Source: Bifidobacterium breve
Lineage (GTDB): Bacteria; Actinomycetota; Actinomycetes; Nanopelagicales; Nanopelagicaceae
DNA: 64,000 nt
Assembly (NCBI GenBank): GCA_945898065.1
Contig: CAMDHH010000003.1
Span: 1 to 64,000 of the forward strand
Direction: 5' to 3'
The notes beneath the pieces were generated by a model, which was not told the DNA's origin, did not search any database, and was given only the letters and a program-made list of their open reading frames with translations. Positions 37,323-49,200 of this stretch are shown here, piece after piece (position 1 is the first letter of the stretch; the number at the start of each line of letters is the position of its first letter). Made by a program: the position numbers and the translations under genes.

Positions 37323-37739
37323 TTATGAAGATTTTTTGCGTGAAGGGCGAGCTTTTGCCTTCTCGTTAAAATATACAAACCATCCATAGAGCGCACTAAT
37401 GATGAGAAATGGAGCCTGGCTTGCAAGGCCAGCAATAACATCGATACCAACTCGTGAGGGACGAAAGCCATCAAAGAGAATTGTCAGGAGTAAGAGCGAG
37501 AGTGCAAAGGCAATAGGAGGGGTGACAACGCTGACATATGTAGTGCCTTTTCTGCCAAAACGAAGTCCGCCATAGAGTGATGCACAGATAGCAATTCCAG
37601 TAATAATTCCAACACCACTTCTAAAAACTAATTCAATGAGAGTAAAGAGTGCGATACATAAAAATTGCATGACAACAATGCCAGGGGCTTTGAGGCCTGG
37701 GCCTTGAATGAGTGGCTTAGTTGTAGATGTTGTACTCAT
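37323..37739 (-). CDS. DUF6542-like membrane protein
   Basis: 138-aa protein with about four hydrophobic segments and a basic C-terminus (KARPSRKKSS). Layout and location beside rmuC, ychF and ispH fit the actinobacterial DUF6542 family; the assignment is by recall. Its ATG overlaps the rmuC stop (ATGA). Confidence 0.65.
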   Translation of the reverse strand: MSTTSTTKPLIQGPGLKAPGIVVMQFLCIALFTLIELVFRSGVGIITGIAICASLYGGLRFGRKGTTYVSVVTPPIAFALSLLLLTILFDGFRPSRVGIDVIAGLASQAPFLIISALYGWFVYFNEKAKARPSRKKSS

Positions 37740-38908
37740 TGCTTTTCATCCTCTTCAATTTCTTCAGCATCGATGTAATCAATCTCAAGATTGGAACCCT
37801 TGATTGCGCGCACCTCATCATCAATATTAGCAATGGGAGCAAGAGCGTTATTTCCACTGGAGACGCCAAGATCTTTCATCTTTCGCGCCGGAACCCACAC
37901 ATTCGTATCAGCGGTTGCAAGTACATCGTTATATGCGCGCTCAGTACTTTTGATGCGATCTCCAAGAGTCGTCAGTTTTGTGTGAAGTATGCCGATTCGC
38001 TTGAGAAATTCGGTTGCCATCCCTCTAATATCCTCAGCATTTTTTGCAAGATCATGGCGACCAAATGAGTAGAAGACAGTGCGCAAAAGTGCCAACATTG
38101 TTGTAGGCGTTGCAATTGTTACATTCTTGTCAAATGTCTTATTGAGAAATTGTGGATCTGCGCGAAGAGCTTCTGAAAGTATTGACTCAAAAGGAGCAAA
38201 GAGCACTACAAAGTCAGGAGAGTTTGAAACACCTTGGTATTCCTTCTTATAGAGATCATCGACATGCTTGAGTAAATCTTTTGCATGTAGCGCCATCAGG
38301 GCTGCGCGCTTCTCTTCATCTTTCTCATCGATTGCTTCGAGAAAGCGTTGGAATGGAAATTTAGAATCGATAAATATTCGTGAACCACCAGGTATTGAAA
38401 TAGTAATGTCGGGGCGAAGTCCATCGCCACTCTGGGAGCGAGAAGTATCTTGACGTTCAAAGTGAACGCCCTCAATCATTCCAGCGCTCTCTAAAATCAT
38501 TTCAAGATGGGCTTCTCCGTACTTTCCGCGTGATTGCGAATTAGAGAGAGCACCTTCTAACTTTGTTGCAATATTTACAAGTGATTCATTACCAGTACGC
38601 ATCGATTCAATCTGAGTTTTGATCGCCGAATCTGATGCAGCGCGTTTTACTTCGGCATCTTGTGTCTGCGTTGTCAGTGTTGCCATGCGCGCTTTGACAT
38701 CATTGAGCGCTTCATCAAAGCGCACTGATTCATTCTCGCGTTTGCGAAGTTCTTCTAATTGTTTAGAAAGAGATGCAATCTCGCCTTGGGCCATTGCATT
38801 AGCCGCTCCATCGCGCTGATTGCGAAGACGTGAAATCAGGATTCCAATGAGAATCCCGATAGATATACCTATTACTAGGGTTAGAAGGGTCACTCCCTGC
38901 GCGGACAT
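37736..38908 (-). CDS. rmuC: DNA recombination protein RmuC
   Basis: About 390 aa. N-terminal membrane segment (TLLTLVIGISIGILIGILI), a coiled coil (about residues 30-115), then the PD-(D/E)XK-like nuclease core with GKYGEAHLEMILESAGM, DGLRPDITISIPGGSRIFIDSKFPF, and KNVTIATPTTMLALLRTVFY. Start chosen at ATG 38908 (MSAQGVTLL); the ATG at 38941 adds 11 residues without sense. RmuC limits certain inversions; its biochemistry is little known. Confidence 0.92.
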   Translation of the reverse strand: MSAQGVTLLTLVIGISIGILIGILISRLRNQRDGAANAMAQGEIASLSKQLEELRKRENESVRFDEALNDVKARMATLTTQTQDAEVKRAASDSAIKTQIESMRTGNESLVNIATKLEGALSNSQSRGKYGEAHLEMILESAGMIEGVHFERQDTSRSQSGDGLRPDITISIPGGSRIFIDSKFPFQRFLEAIDEKDEEKRAALMALHAKDLLKHVDDLYKKEYQGVSNSPDFVVLFAPFESILSEALRADPQFLNKTFDKNVTIATPTTMLALLRTVFYSFGRHDLAKNAEDIRGMATEFLKRIGILHTKLTTLGDRIKSTERAYNDVLATADTNVWVPARKMKDLGVSSGNNALAPIANIDDEVRAIKGSNLEIDYIDAEEIEEDEKQ

Positions 38909-38959
38909 AGCGCTATCGTGGCAGGAACCACTGACAATCACGCGTAGGCTCTACCCCTT

Positions 38960-40033
38960 GTGAGCCTCTCAATTGGAATTGTCGGATTACCGAATGTCGG
39001 AAAGTCGACCCTTTTTAATGCTCTTACCAAGAACAATGTCTTGGCTGCCAACTACCCCTTTGCAACGATTGAACCCAATGTTGGCGTTGTTGGGGTACCA
39101 GATGAGCGCTTGGCCACACTGGCGACAATCTTTAGCTCTGAAAAACTTCTCCCAGCCGTTGTCTCTTTTGTAGATATTGCCGGAATTGTCAAAGGCGCAT
39201 CTGAGGGCGCTGGTCTAGGTAATAAATTCTTAGCAAATATTCGCGAGACTGATGCAATCTGTCAGGTAATTCGAGTCTTTACCGATAACGATGTTGTCCA
39301 TGTTGATGGTCGTATTGATCCGGCTAGCGATATGGAAACTATTAATACGGAATTAGCGCTCGCAGACCTTCAGACTTTAGAGAAGGCGCTACCTCGCATA
39401 GAAAAAGAGGCGCGCATTAGCAAAGATCGCCAACCAATTTTGGATGCGATGAAAGCGGCAGAGGCCCACTTGCAAAGCGGAAATCCGCTATCGACATCAA
39501 AGATTGATTTAGTAGATTTGAGCGAACTTCAATTACTAACAGCAAAACCATTTATTTATGTATTCAATGTCGATGCCGCAGAACTAGCCGATAATGAATT
39601 GCGTGCAAAATTAGCCGCACTCGTAGCACCGGCCGAGGCTATTTTCCTCGATGCAAAAACAGAATCCGAACTCGTTGAACTCAGCGATGAAGATGCACTT
39701 GAATTGTTGCAATCAATTGGTTTGGAAGAACCAGGTCTTGCAACTTTGGCACATGTTGGCTTTAGAACTTTAGGACTGCAGACATATCTAACTGCAGGTC
39801 CTAAAGAAACACGTGCTTGGACGATTCACAAAGGTGACACCGCACCCATGGCCGCTGGTGTTATTCATACAGATTTCCAAAAAGGATTTATCAAAGCAGA
39901 AATAGTCTCCTTTGAAGATCTAGTTGCCGCGGGCTCAATGACTGAAGCAAAAGCTAAAGGTAAAGTGCGCATGGAAGGCAAGGAATATGTAATGGCCGAC
40001 GGAGATGTAGTGGAGTTTCGATTCAATGTCTAA
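38960..40033 (+). CDS. ychF: Redox-regulated ATPase/GTPase YchF (Obg family)
   Basis: 357 aa. G1 [15 protein letters not shown], switch region [14 protein letters not shown]3 [12 protein letters not shown], a coiled-coil insertion and a C-terminal TGS domain ([29 protein letters not shown]). YchF prefers ATP and binds ribosomes. GTG start at 38960. Its 3' end overlaps the typA start by 8 nt. Confidence 0.95.
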   Translation: MSLSIGIVGLPNVGKSTLFNALTKNNVLAANYPFATIEPNVGVVGVPDERLATLATIFSSEKLLPAVVSFVDIAGIVKGASEGAGLGNKFLANIRETDAICQVIRVFTDNDVVHVDGRIDPASDMETINTELALADLQTLEKALPRIEKEARISKDRQPILDAMKAAEAHLQSGNPLSTSKIDLVDLSELQLLTAKPFIYVFNVDAAELADNELRAKLAALVAPAEAIFLDAKTESELVELSDEDALELLQSIGLEEPGLATLAHVGFRTLGLQTYLTAGPKETRAWTIHKGDTAPMAAGVIHTDFQKGFIKAEIVSFEDLVAAGSMTEAKAKGKVRMEGKEYVMADGDVVEFRFNV

Positions 40034-41924
40034 AAAACAAGAGCACCTAAAAGGATTACCAGTAAAGAAGCGCGATGATTTGCGTAACGTTGCAATCATC
40101 GCTCACGTTGACCACGGCAAGACAACACTTGTCGATGCGATGCTGTGGCAATCAGGAGCTTTTGCTGCGTATAAGAAGCAAGACGAAGGCCAGGATCGCA
40201 TGATGGATTCAATGGATCTAGAACGCGAAAAGGGAATCACAATTTTGGCGAAGAACACCGCTGTAAAGCGCGGAAACAATATCGTCAACATTATTGATAC
40301 ACCGGGCCACGCAGATTTCGGCGGCGAAGTAGAGCGCGGACTTGAAATGGTTGATGGCGTTATTTTGCTCGTTGATGCATCTGAAGGTCCACTTCCACAA
40401 ACACGTTTCGTATTGCGTAAAGCACTTGAGAAGAATCTTCCAGTTATTTTGCTTATCAATAAGGTTGATCGTCCCGATTCACGTATTGCAGAAGTTGTCG
40501 ATGAAGCATACGAACTCTTCCTCGACCTTGATGCAAATGAAGAACAGATTGAATTTCCAGTTGTGTACGCATCCGCTAAAGCAGGTCGCGCATCACTGAC
40601 ACGCCCAGCCGATGGTGGAATGCCAGAGGAAGAGAACCTCGATGTTTTATTCGACACCATTTTCTCTGCAATTCCAGCACCTGAATATCACGAAGGTGCA
40701 CCATTGCAAGCACACGTTACTAACTTGGACTCATCACCATTCCTTGGTCGCCTAGCACTATGTCGCGTTCGCGAAGGTGTTATCAAAAAGGGTCAGCAAG
40801 TCACATGGATCAAAACTGATGGAACAACAGAGCGAGTAAAAGTGTCAGAACTTTTGATTACTGAAGCACTTGAGCGCGTACCTGCACTTGAAGCCCACCC
40901 TGGCGACATCATCGCTGTTGCAGGCATTGAAACAATTACATTGGGTGAAACACTTGCCGATAACGATAATCCAATTGCTCTGCCACTCATCATTGTCGAT
41001 GAACCATCAATTTCTATGACAATTGGTATCAATACATCACCACTTGCAGGAAAGAGTGGAACAAAGCTCACTGCGCGCCAAGTAAAGGGCCGCCTTGATG
41101 CAGAGTTAGTCGGTAACGTTTCATTGCGTGTTCTCAACACTGATCGCCCAGATACATGGGAAGTTCAAGGTCGCGGAGAACTTCAGCTCGCTGTTCTTGT
41201 TGAAATCATGAAGCGCGAAGGTTTCGAACTAACAGTCGGTAAGCCACAAGTAGTTATCAAAATTGTTGATGGAAAAACTCATGAACCAATGGAGCGTCTA
41301 ACAATTGATGCACCTGAAGAATATTTGGGTGTACTCACACAACTTATGGCACTACGCAAGGGCCGTATGGAGCAAATGGTTAACCATGGCACTGGCTGGA
41401 TTCGCCTTGATTACCGCGTTCCATCACGTGGTCTTATTGGTTTCCGTACTGAGTTTCTTACAGAAACTCGCGGAACAGGTTTGCTTCACCACGTATTCGA
41501 TGGCTATGAAGCATGGCATGGCGATATCCGTACACGTGGAACAGGTTCACTTGTTTCAGATCGTATGGGCGCAGTTACTTCATACGCACTGTATGGAACA
41601 CAAGATCGCGGAAGCATCTTCGTAGAACCGGGTGATGAAGTGTATGAAGGCATGGTTATTGGCGAGAACTCACGTTCTGAAGATATGGATGTGAACTGTG
41701 TTCGCGAAAAGAAACTTACAAATATGCGTGCTTCAGGAACTGATGAATCAGAACGTTTGATTCCACCAAAGAAGCTCAACATGGAAGGTGCACTTGAATT
41801 CTGCCGCGAAGATGAATGTGTGGAGGTCACACCAGCAGTGGTGCGTATCCGCAAGGTAATCCTCGATGGCGCAGAGCGTGGGCGACTTACTTCACGTGCG
41901 AAGAAAGCGAATCAGAACACCTAA
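40026..41924 (+). CDS. typA: Translational GTPase TypA/BipA
   Basis: 632 aa. G1 AHVDHGKTTLVDAM, EKGITI, G3 DTPGHADFGGEVER, G4 NKVDRPDSR, then the EF-G-like domains and the BipA-specific C-terminus with RGLIGFRTEFLTETRGTGLLHHVFDGYE and SDRMGAVTSYALYG. Ribosome-binding GTPase linked to stress and assembly. Overlaps ychF at its start and converges with the acyltransferase, sharing four bases. Confidence 0.96.
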   Translation: MSKKQEHLKGLPVKKRDDLRNVAIIAHVDHGKTTLVDAMLWQSGAFAAYKKQDEGQDRMMDSMDLEREKGITILAKNTAVKRGNNIVNIIDTPGHADFGGEVERGLEMVDGVILLVDASEGPLPQTRFVLRKALEKNLPVILLINKVDRPDSRIAEVVDEAYELFLDLDANEEQIEFPVVYASAKAGRASLTRPADGGMPEEENLDVLFDTIFSAIPAPEYHEGAPLQAHVTNLDSSPFLGRLALCRVREGVIKKGQQVTWIKTDGTTERVKVSELLITEALERVPALEAHPGDIIAVAGIETITLGETLADNDNPIALPLIIVDEPSISMTIGINTSPLAGKSGTKLTARQVKGRLDAELVGNVSLRVLNTDRPDTWEVQGRGELQLAVLVEIMKREGFELTVGKPQVVIKIVDGKTHEPMERLTIDAPEEYLGVLTQLMALRKGRMEQMVNHGTGWIRLDYRVPSRGLIGFRTEFLTETRGTGLLHHVFDGYEAWHGDIRTRGTGSLVSDRMGAVTSYALYGTQDRGSIFVEPGDEVYEGMVIGENSRSEDMDVNCVREKKLTNMRASGTDESERLIPPKKLNMEGALEFCREDECVEVTPAVVRIRKVILDGAERGRLTSRAKKANQNT

Positions 41925-43027
41925 TTATTAGGGGCGAATTTTCGCTTTATCAATGCGCGACCGCGTTGCTGCAATGGTTGATCTATTAGTTTTAGCGTTA
42001 GGAATGTAGCTAACGTTGAAACTAGCAAGACAACCACAGACTTAATCATGAGGTATTTCCACCATGCGCCCAGGCCGGCAAATGCATCAATTCTTACCAC
42101 GTTGTAGTCGTAGAACTCGAGAGCCAAAATATGGAAGGCATAAACGCCATAGGAATATCTACCGAGGAAGGTACATACCTTCGCTCTAGTACTTGAAATT
42201 GAAATATTGAAGCGCGAAAGTTGAAGAATTATTAAACCAAATAGTGGTGAAACCAAGTAAAGATGTGTAAAAGTGTATGAGTTCCACACAATGAAAGCCC
42301 ATAAAGTAAGTGCAATTGTTATTCGAAAGAAAAAATCATTTCTAATTGCTGAAAGCTTTTTGAGATTAGCTCGAACTAGTGATCCAATGCCAAATCCAAT
42401 AAGTGCTCTACCTAGAGCTTCCCAACCTCGAATGGGTCCCATATTTGAAATCCATTCGGTATCGCGACTCAATCCGTAATACATCATGCAATAGCCAGCA
42501 AGAATTCCTACAAACAATCCCAATTGCTTATAAATCATGGCCAAAGGTGTAAAGAGAATATTTGCTAACCATTCTGCTGAAAGTGACCAGAATGGGACGA
42601 CGATAAATATTGCTCCCGATAAAGGAATCAATATCTGCAACAGTGAGAATGCGCCGCCAAAAAGTAATGGCGAACGGTTAGGATCAATATCAAAGAAGGT
42701 ATTACTTTTTGATGCTGAATATTGTTTCCACCAGTAGAGCCCCATGCTTACAACTAGGGCGGCGATGAGTGTCGGCCATAAACGTACAATTCTTGTGAGA
42801 ATAAATCGAGTCGCATCCCGCGGAAATTTTTTTCTATTGTGGGGCATGCTTGGATAGAGAACAAAACCACTCAATACAAAAAAGAAATCAACGAGCACAT
42901 AGAGACCCATCATGTATCGCAAGGGTGTTGCGAAGAAGACATGAAAAAGCACAATCCCAATTGCCGCAATTCCTCGAGCGGCATCAAGAATATGGAAACG
43001 TTGCGCTGGTGATTGTTCATTAGTCAT
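41921..43027 (-). CDS. Acyltransferase 3 family membrane protein
   Basis: 368 aa with about ten membrane segments. The motif LDAARGIAAIGIVLFHVFF near the N-terminus (His in FHV) and FFVLSGFVLYPSM identify the acyltransferase-3/OafA-type family, which acetylates or succinylates surface polysaccharides or lipids. Ends with a basic tail. Specific target unknown. Confidence 0.88.
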   Translation of the reverse strand: MTNEQSPAQRFHILDAARGIAAIGIVLFHVFFATPLRYMMGLYVLVDFFFVLSGFVLYPSMPHNRKKFPRDATRFILTRIVRLWPTLIAALVVSMGLYWWKQYSASKSNTFFDIDPNRSPLLFGGAFSLLQILIPLSGAIFIVVPFWSLSAEWLANILFTPLAMIYKQLGLFVGILAGYCMMYYGLSRDTEWISNMGPIRGWEALGRALIGFGIGSLVRANLKKLSAIRNDFFFRITIALTLWAFIVWNSYTFTHLYLVSPLFGLIILQLSRFNISISSTRAKVCTFLGRYSYGVYAFHILALEFYDYNVVRIDAFAGLGAWWKYLMIKSVVVLLVSTLATFLTLKLIDQPLQQRGRALIKRKFAPNN

Positions 43028-43104
43028 TGGTGGATTCTGGATGAAAACAGGCTTGATTCATAGCACCTTGAGCGTTAATCTCGTTATATGTCAGAGCTTT
43101 ACGC

Positions 43105-46100
43105 TTGAATGTCACAGTGACTAGCAATAAAGGTAAAACCAAGTTCACGCTTCTACGACAAAGTGTAGATAGCGCTGGTTTTACCTTCCCAAAAGATGTT
43201 GTTGAGGCATATTCGCTCACCACTTCGCCTCTCGTCGTCCTCGGTGGCGCAGGCACGGGTAAGACTTCACTTTTAGTTGAAGCAGCACTTGCCCGTATTG
43301 CTGGTGGCCAAGATCCAAACTCAATTTTATTACTGACATATGGGCGCGAAAGTGCGAGTGATCTGCGTGATGCAATTGCACTTCGCACAACGCAGACAAT
43401 GTTTGAGCCATTGGCTCGAACATTTCACTCACTTGCATTTTCAATTCTAAAGAAGAGACCAAATGCACAAGATTTAGAACCAATTCTTTTCTCAGGGCCA
43501 GAACAAGAGAAATTCATAAAGGATTTACTTGCCGGCGATATAGCTGATGGAGATCGCGAATGGACTCCTGAATTACATGCAGCACTTACTACATCTGGAT
43601 TTGCTCGCGAATTACGAGACCTTATTTTGCGTGCCAATGAGCGAAAGTTTGGTCCAGATGAACTTGCCGAACTTGGAAATTCGAATGAAGAACCATTCTG
43701 GGAAGCCGCTGCAAAGTTTTGGCAGCGCTATCTCAAGAACTTGGCAATGCAAGAAGATTCTGCTGGAGATTCAAAGCGCCGACTTGATACTTCAGAGATT
43801 GTTTCATCGGCCGTACATCGCTTAGAGCAGCGCCCAGATATTTTGGACGATCTCCGCTCGCAATTTACGACAATTATGGTTGATGAATATCAAGAGAGTG
43901 ATCCACAGCAACGAGATTTATTACGCATACTTGCTTGCGATGACATGATTGTCTGCGCCGATGACCTCAGCACAGTTGGGCGATTCCGTGGCGCTGACCC
44001 TGAAGGTTTATCGCAAGAGCTAGATCATTACCGCGATAAGGGGCGTGTGCTTGCCTTAGATATCAATTACCGAAATTCGCCAGAAATTATGCGTCTTTCT
44101 AATGCATTTGCAACAGAGAAATTTTCTACTTCCGCTAACAACAAACGAGTTATAGCCCCAGCAATTGCTCAAGTAAATGAAGTAGTACAAACGCATCGTT
44201 TGCGCTCAAGTAGTGAAGAAGCAGCATTTATCGCACATCAATTCCGTAGTGCCCACCTCAATCATGGCATTGCATATAGCGATATGGCTGTTCTTTTTCG
44301 CAGTCCTGGCGTAGCGGCATCATCTCTGCGACGCGCATTTGCACAGGTGGGTATTCCTGTAACTTCCGAACTCGAAGCACTTGCAGGTAATCCATCCATT
44401 GCGCCCTTTTTATTACTTGCAGAAGTTGCGATTGGTAGCAAATCACTGAGCCTTGATACATGTGAGCGTTTATTGATGAGCGAATTTGGTGGCGCAGATT
44501 CAATCTCACTTCGTCGTATGCGCCGCGCTCTACTGAGTGCTCGAGAAGAGGGCGATGCCCGCACAGGCACTCAACTCATGATTGATGCAATTGATAAGGG
44601 CGATATCTTTATTGAAGAAGGCGCACCACTCAAGCGAGTATCTGACCTTTTACGTAAAGCACGCGCAGTCGCTAAGAAACCTGAATCGCGCGCAGAAGAT
44701 TTATTGTGGGCAATTTGGGATAACGCATTGACAAGTGAAGATCAAAAAGTCAGTGATGCTTGGCGAAATCAAGCACTGCGACCAAGTATTAGAGGAGCAA
44801 GTGCCGATCGCGACCTAGATGCGATGATGCAACTCTTTGACTCTGCTGCGCGCTATTCAGATCGTTTTCCAATGTCTGGTGCTGGCACATTTATCAAAGA
44901 GATTGTAAAAGAAGATATTGCCGGCGATGTTATTACTGCAAAGGGTGCACGACCTGATTTTGTCGAAATTCTCACTGTGCACTCTTCTAAGGGTCGGCAG
45001 TGGAAAATAGTTGCAATCGCTGGAGTACAAGATGGAGTCTGGCCAAACTTGCGCCAACGCAGTTCACTTTTAGGCTCTGAGCGCTTGGTGGAGATGGTTC
45101 GTTACCCCAATATTCCAAAGGGGGAGCTAGAGAGAATTTCAGCTAATGGGCTGCGCGATGATGAGAATCGCTTATTCCTTGTAGCTATGACTCGTGCGAA
45201 AACACATTTATATATAACTGCAATTCAACGCGAAGATGACGCACCTTCTGATCTCTTTGAAAGCGCCGAACAAATTCTGCAAGGCAAGAGTGCGAAGCCA
45301 TTGCTCACTGAGGTTCCGCGTCCTATTACTGTTCCAGCACTCGTTTCTGCGCTTCGCAGCCAGTTATCTGGAGATAAGAAGGATGAAGCTGCAGCGCTGT
45401 TGAAGAAATTATCTGATGAAGGAATTCATGTCGCTAATCCTGATAACTGGGTTGGCTCTGTTTCGCGCAGTACTGATCAACCCGTTGTTGATCCTAAAGA
45501 TTTAGTCTCTGTCTCACCGAGTGCGCTAGATACATATAAAGAGTGCGCGCTGAAGTGGTTCCTGCAAAGCAATGGTGGAACTAATGGCGATAGCACTGCT
45601 CAAATTTTAGGATCTGCTATTCACGCCTTTGCGGCGAAATTACACACTGATCCAAGCAAGAATGAAACTGATTTGGTTGATTTACTCAAATCGTCCTGGA
45701 AGTTGATTGATCCTGATGAGGGCTGGGTTGGCAAGACTTCACTCGAAGAAGCATCAAAGATGATTTCGCGCTTTGTTCACTATCACGCAGTATCACCGCG
45801 CACAGTTGTTGCAGTTGAAACCTCATTTACCGTTGAAATTGGTCGCGCGCGTCTTCACGGCAGCGCTGACAGAATTGAAATTGATTTAGATAACAATCTT
45901 TATGTCGTTGATTTCAAGACTGGTAATACGATGATTGCCGCAAGTACTTCTAATGAAAATATGCAATTAGCTGCATATCAATTAGGAGCAATCAAAGGTG
46001 GCTTTAGCAAAGTAACAGATAGCACTATTACTAATGGCGCCGAACTTGCCTATCTTGGCGCCCCTGCTTCAAAAGAACCAAGAATTACAACGCGCAAGCA

Positions 46101-46260
46101 AGGCCCTATAGATAGTGAAGTTTTTGTAGTTGAAATTGAGGGAATTGCACAAGGTATGGGTGCTGCAACATTTATCGCAACAGTAAATGAAAAGTGTAAG
46201 GGATGCCCAGTTCGCTCTTCTTGCCCAATTCAAAGTGATGGTAAGTCGGTAATCGAATGA
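43105..46260 (+). CDS. adnA: AdnA-type helicase-nuclease subunit
   Basis: About 1051 aa. UvrD-like helicase: Walker A LGGAGTGKTSLL, motif II VDEYQESDPQQRD, GRGDxx-like FRGADPEGLS, motif VI VAMTRAKTHLYI. C-terminal RecB-type nuclease: SALDTYKECALKWFLQ and CKGCPVRSSCP supply four Cys for an Fe-S cluster, with GSADRIEID and VVDFKTGN the catalytic Asp/Lys motifs. AdnAB resects double-strand breaks in place of RecBCD. TTG 43105 or GTG 43117 may start it; no good ATG exists. Overlaps adnB by ATGA. Confidence 0.87.
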   Translation: MNVTVTSNKGKTKFTLLRQSVDSAGFTFPKDVVEAYSLTTSPLVVLGGAGTGKTSLLVEAALARIAGGQDPNSILLLTYGRESASDLRDAIALRTTQTMFEPLARTFHSLAFSILKKRPNAQDLEPILFSGPEQEKFIKDLLAGDIADGDREWTPELHAALTTSGFARELRDLILRANERKFGPDELAELGNSNEEPFWEAAAKFWQRYLKNLAMQEDSAGDSKRRLDTSEIVSSAVHRLEQRPDILDDLRSQFTTIMVDEYQESDPQQRDLLRILACDDMIVCADDLSTVGRFRGADPEGLSQELDHYRDKGRVLALDINYRNSPEIMRLSNAFATEKFSTSANNKRVIAPAIAQVNEVVQTHRLRSSSEEAAFIAHQFRSAHLNHGIAYSDMAVLFRSPGVAASSLRRAFAQVGIPVTSELEALAGNPSIAPFLLLAEVAIGSKSLSLDTCERLLMSEFGGADSISLRRMRRALLSAREEGDARTGTQLMIDAIDKGDIFIEEGAPLKRVSDLLRKARAVAKKPESRAEDLLWAIWDNALTSEDQKVSDAWRNQALRPSIRGASADRDLDAMMQLFDSAARYSDRFPMSGAGTFIKEIVKEDIAGDVITAKGARPDFVEILTVHSSKGRQWKIVAIAGVQDGVWPNLRQRSSLLGSERLVEMVRYPNIPKGELERISANGLRDDENRLFLVAMTRAKTHLYITAIQREDDAPSDLFESAEQILQGKSAKPLLTEVPRPITVPALVSALRSQLSGDKKDEAAALLKKLSDEGIHVANPDNWVGSVSRSTDQPVVDPKDLVSVSPSALDTYKECALKWFLQSNGGTNGDSTAQILGSAIHAFAAKLHTDPSKNETDLVDLLKSSWKLIDPDEGWVGKTSLEEASKMISRFVHYHAVSPRTVVAVETSFTVEIGRARLHGSADRIEIDLDNNLYVVDFKTGNTMIAASTSNENMQLAAYQLGAIKGGFSKVTDSTITNGAELAYLGAPASKEPRITTRKQGPIDSEVFVVEIEGIAQGMGAATFIATVNEKCKGCPVRSSCPIQSDGKSVIE

Positions 46261-49200
46261 AAGAGAATCTAACTCCTGAGCAGATTATTGCAGCTCTACA
46301 AAAAGTCGATGATGGAATAAATCCGCTCACACCATTTCAGAGCAAGATTATTTCAATAGTTTCTAACCCACTCGAACCTGCTGTCATTATTGCTGGTGCA
46401 GGTTCTGGCAAGACAGAGACGATGAGCAACCGCGTTCTTTACTTAGTTGCAAATAAAATTGTTGCACCTGAAGAGATATTGGGACTAACTTTCACACGCA
46501 AAGCAGCTGGCGAATTATCACTTCGTGTACGAAGGCGTTTATCTCAATTAGAAGAGGCTGAACTATTTTCTCGAGAATCAATTTCTAATCCAACTATTAC
46601 TACCTATCACTCGTATGCTGGCAAATTATTGAGTGAACATTCCATTCGCCTTGGAATGGATACAGATGCTGATCCATTGGGTGAGGCAGAAATTTGGCAG
46701 ATTGCCTCCGATGTTGTGCGCAACTGGCATGATGACGAATTTAGAAGCACAAGTAAGGCAAGCACAATTATCAAAGATGTTATCGGCCTTGCTAAACAGA
46801 TATTGGAACATGAAGTGACTATCGAAGAAATACGCGCAGCCGATGATGAAATGCTTGAACAGTTACTTCCATTTGATTTTGCTCCAAGTAGTGTCGGAAG
46901 CAAAGTACGAACCATTTTGCATCAACGAAATTCAATATTGCCAATGGTTGAAGCTTTCTTGAAGCGCCGCAAAGCAGCGGGGGAACTCTCCTTTGATGAT
47001 CAAATGGCCATTGCTGCAGAGATCGCAACGCAATTTCCAGATGTGGGCGAGCTAGAACGTAAGAATTACAAAGTAGTTCTACTCGATGAATACCAAGATA
47101 CTTCGCAATCACAGCTGCGAATGCTCTCTGCACTCTTTGGAAATGGTCACCCAGTAATGGCAGTAGGAGATCCCAGCCAAGCGATTTATACATGGCGCGG
47201 TGCGTCTGCTGGCACTATGGATTCATTTGCAGAATATTTTCCAAAGATGCCTGATCAAAAAGGTGATTCAAAGTTTGTACTACCTACAACATTTAGAAAT
47301 GATGAAATCATTCTCAAAGCGGCCAACCTTATTTCAGAGAAAATAAAGGAAGATGGCGGACAAGAAGTATTGATGCTTGATGCACGCAAAGGTGCAGGCC
47401 CTGGCGAATTAGCAGTGGGCATATTTGAAAATATGGATCTAGAGGGAGAAGCAATTGCTGACTACTTTGAACCGCTCTGGAAAGATCCTGCTCGCGCTCT
47501 TGTCCCTGAGAAGAAGCGTTCAACTTTTGCTGTCTTAGTTAGAAACCGCAAACAGATTCCAGAGATTGAATCGGCGCTTCGCGCGCGAAAGATTCCAGTT
47601 GAAGTTATTGGTATCGGTGGCCTCATACATATCCCAGAAATCGCTGACATTGTTGCGCTGATGAAAGTTATCTCTGATCCTGATTCTGGTGCATCCTTGA
47701 TGCGCCACCTCACTGGCCCACGATTGAATTTAGGTGCTTTTGATATTGCAGGCCTTGGAAAATATGCAAAAGAGAGAAGCAAGGCATCAAAGAGCGGCTC
47801 GCGCTATTTAGTAAAGGTGATTGAAGAAGGAAATCAAGATCAAATCGATAGTGAAGATCAATTTGCCGGCTCAATTATCGACGCACTCGATGAAATCTCA
47901 AGTGCACCTCAAAAATACTTCTCTGCAATTGGTTATGAGCGCATGCTTCGTTTTGCAGCTGACTTACGGAGATTGCGTGGCCGCGCAGGTGGGCAGATAA
48001 CTGATTTGATTGTTGAAATTGAAGAATATTTGACGATTGAAAGTGAAGTTTCTCTTCGCGATGGTTCCCAAACTGGTCGTCGCCATTTAGATCGATTCCT
48101 TGATGAAGCATCAAAGTATGAGCGCGCTGGCGGAAATGCTCGCGAATTCCTTGAGTGGCTCGATGTTGCATCAAAGGAAGAGGGCGGGCTAAAAATTGGC
48201 GCACCTGATGTTCGAAGTGATGTCGTGCAAATACTTACTGTACATATGGCAAAAGGCGCTGAATGGAACGTAGTCGCTATTCCCGGACTTGCCACTGGAA
48301 ATTTTCCCTCCGTCAATACTCAAAATCCGGAGAATTGGCTCACCAGTGAGGCGCATATTCCTTTTACCTTGCGTGGCGATCGCGGCGAACTTCCACATTT
48401 TAGCGTTGCAGGTATGACAGAGAAGAAGCAAGCAGAAGATGCAATTGATGCATTCTCTAAAGCATGCGCAACTCAGATCAAACGCCGTGAAGAGATTCGA
48501 CTTGCATATGTTGCTGTAACTCGAGCAAAAACTCATTTACTATGTACGACATCTGTATGGCGCACCGGCAAGAATGCTGTAGCGCCAAGTGATGTATACA
48601 CATGGATTCATGAGATTGCACTTGCCAAAAATGCCAAAATTCTCAGTGATTTAGAAACACCAGCAAAGGGGGAGCGCAACCCTGCCGAAGTAGAAAGCCA
48701 CGAGTGGCCACACGATCGACTAGGGGAACGACGCCCACAATTTGAAGAAGAGATTGCAATCGTTCAATCTGCGAAGGCACATACACTTGGCGCAAGTGAT
48801 GATGAAGAGATTGCATCATGGATATCTGATGCTCAAGCACTCATTGCTGAAATCAGTGAAAAATCTAATTCGGAGCTCACTGTCTTGTTACCAACGAAAC
48901 TTTCAACTTCAGCACTCGTTGCATTGCATGCAAATCCTGAAGAATTAGCACTCAATATTCGCCGTCCTATGCCGCGCGGCCAAGATCAATATTCACGGCG
49001 TGGAACTGCATTTCACTTATGGGTGGAAAAACAATTTAGTGAAGCCCCAACGCTTATGGGCGATGATTACATGGATTACTTGGATCCACTCGATGATGAT
49101 TCGAAGCTAGAAGATCTCAAAAAAGCCTGGCTCACTAGCCATTGGGCAACAAAAGTTCCAACACATGTGGAAGTTCCATTTGAAACAGTTATTGCAGGAA

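Noticed and set aside
40103-40660. 185-aa minus-strand ORF
   Set aside because: Antisense shadow of typA, which is fully explained by GTPase motifs.
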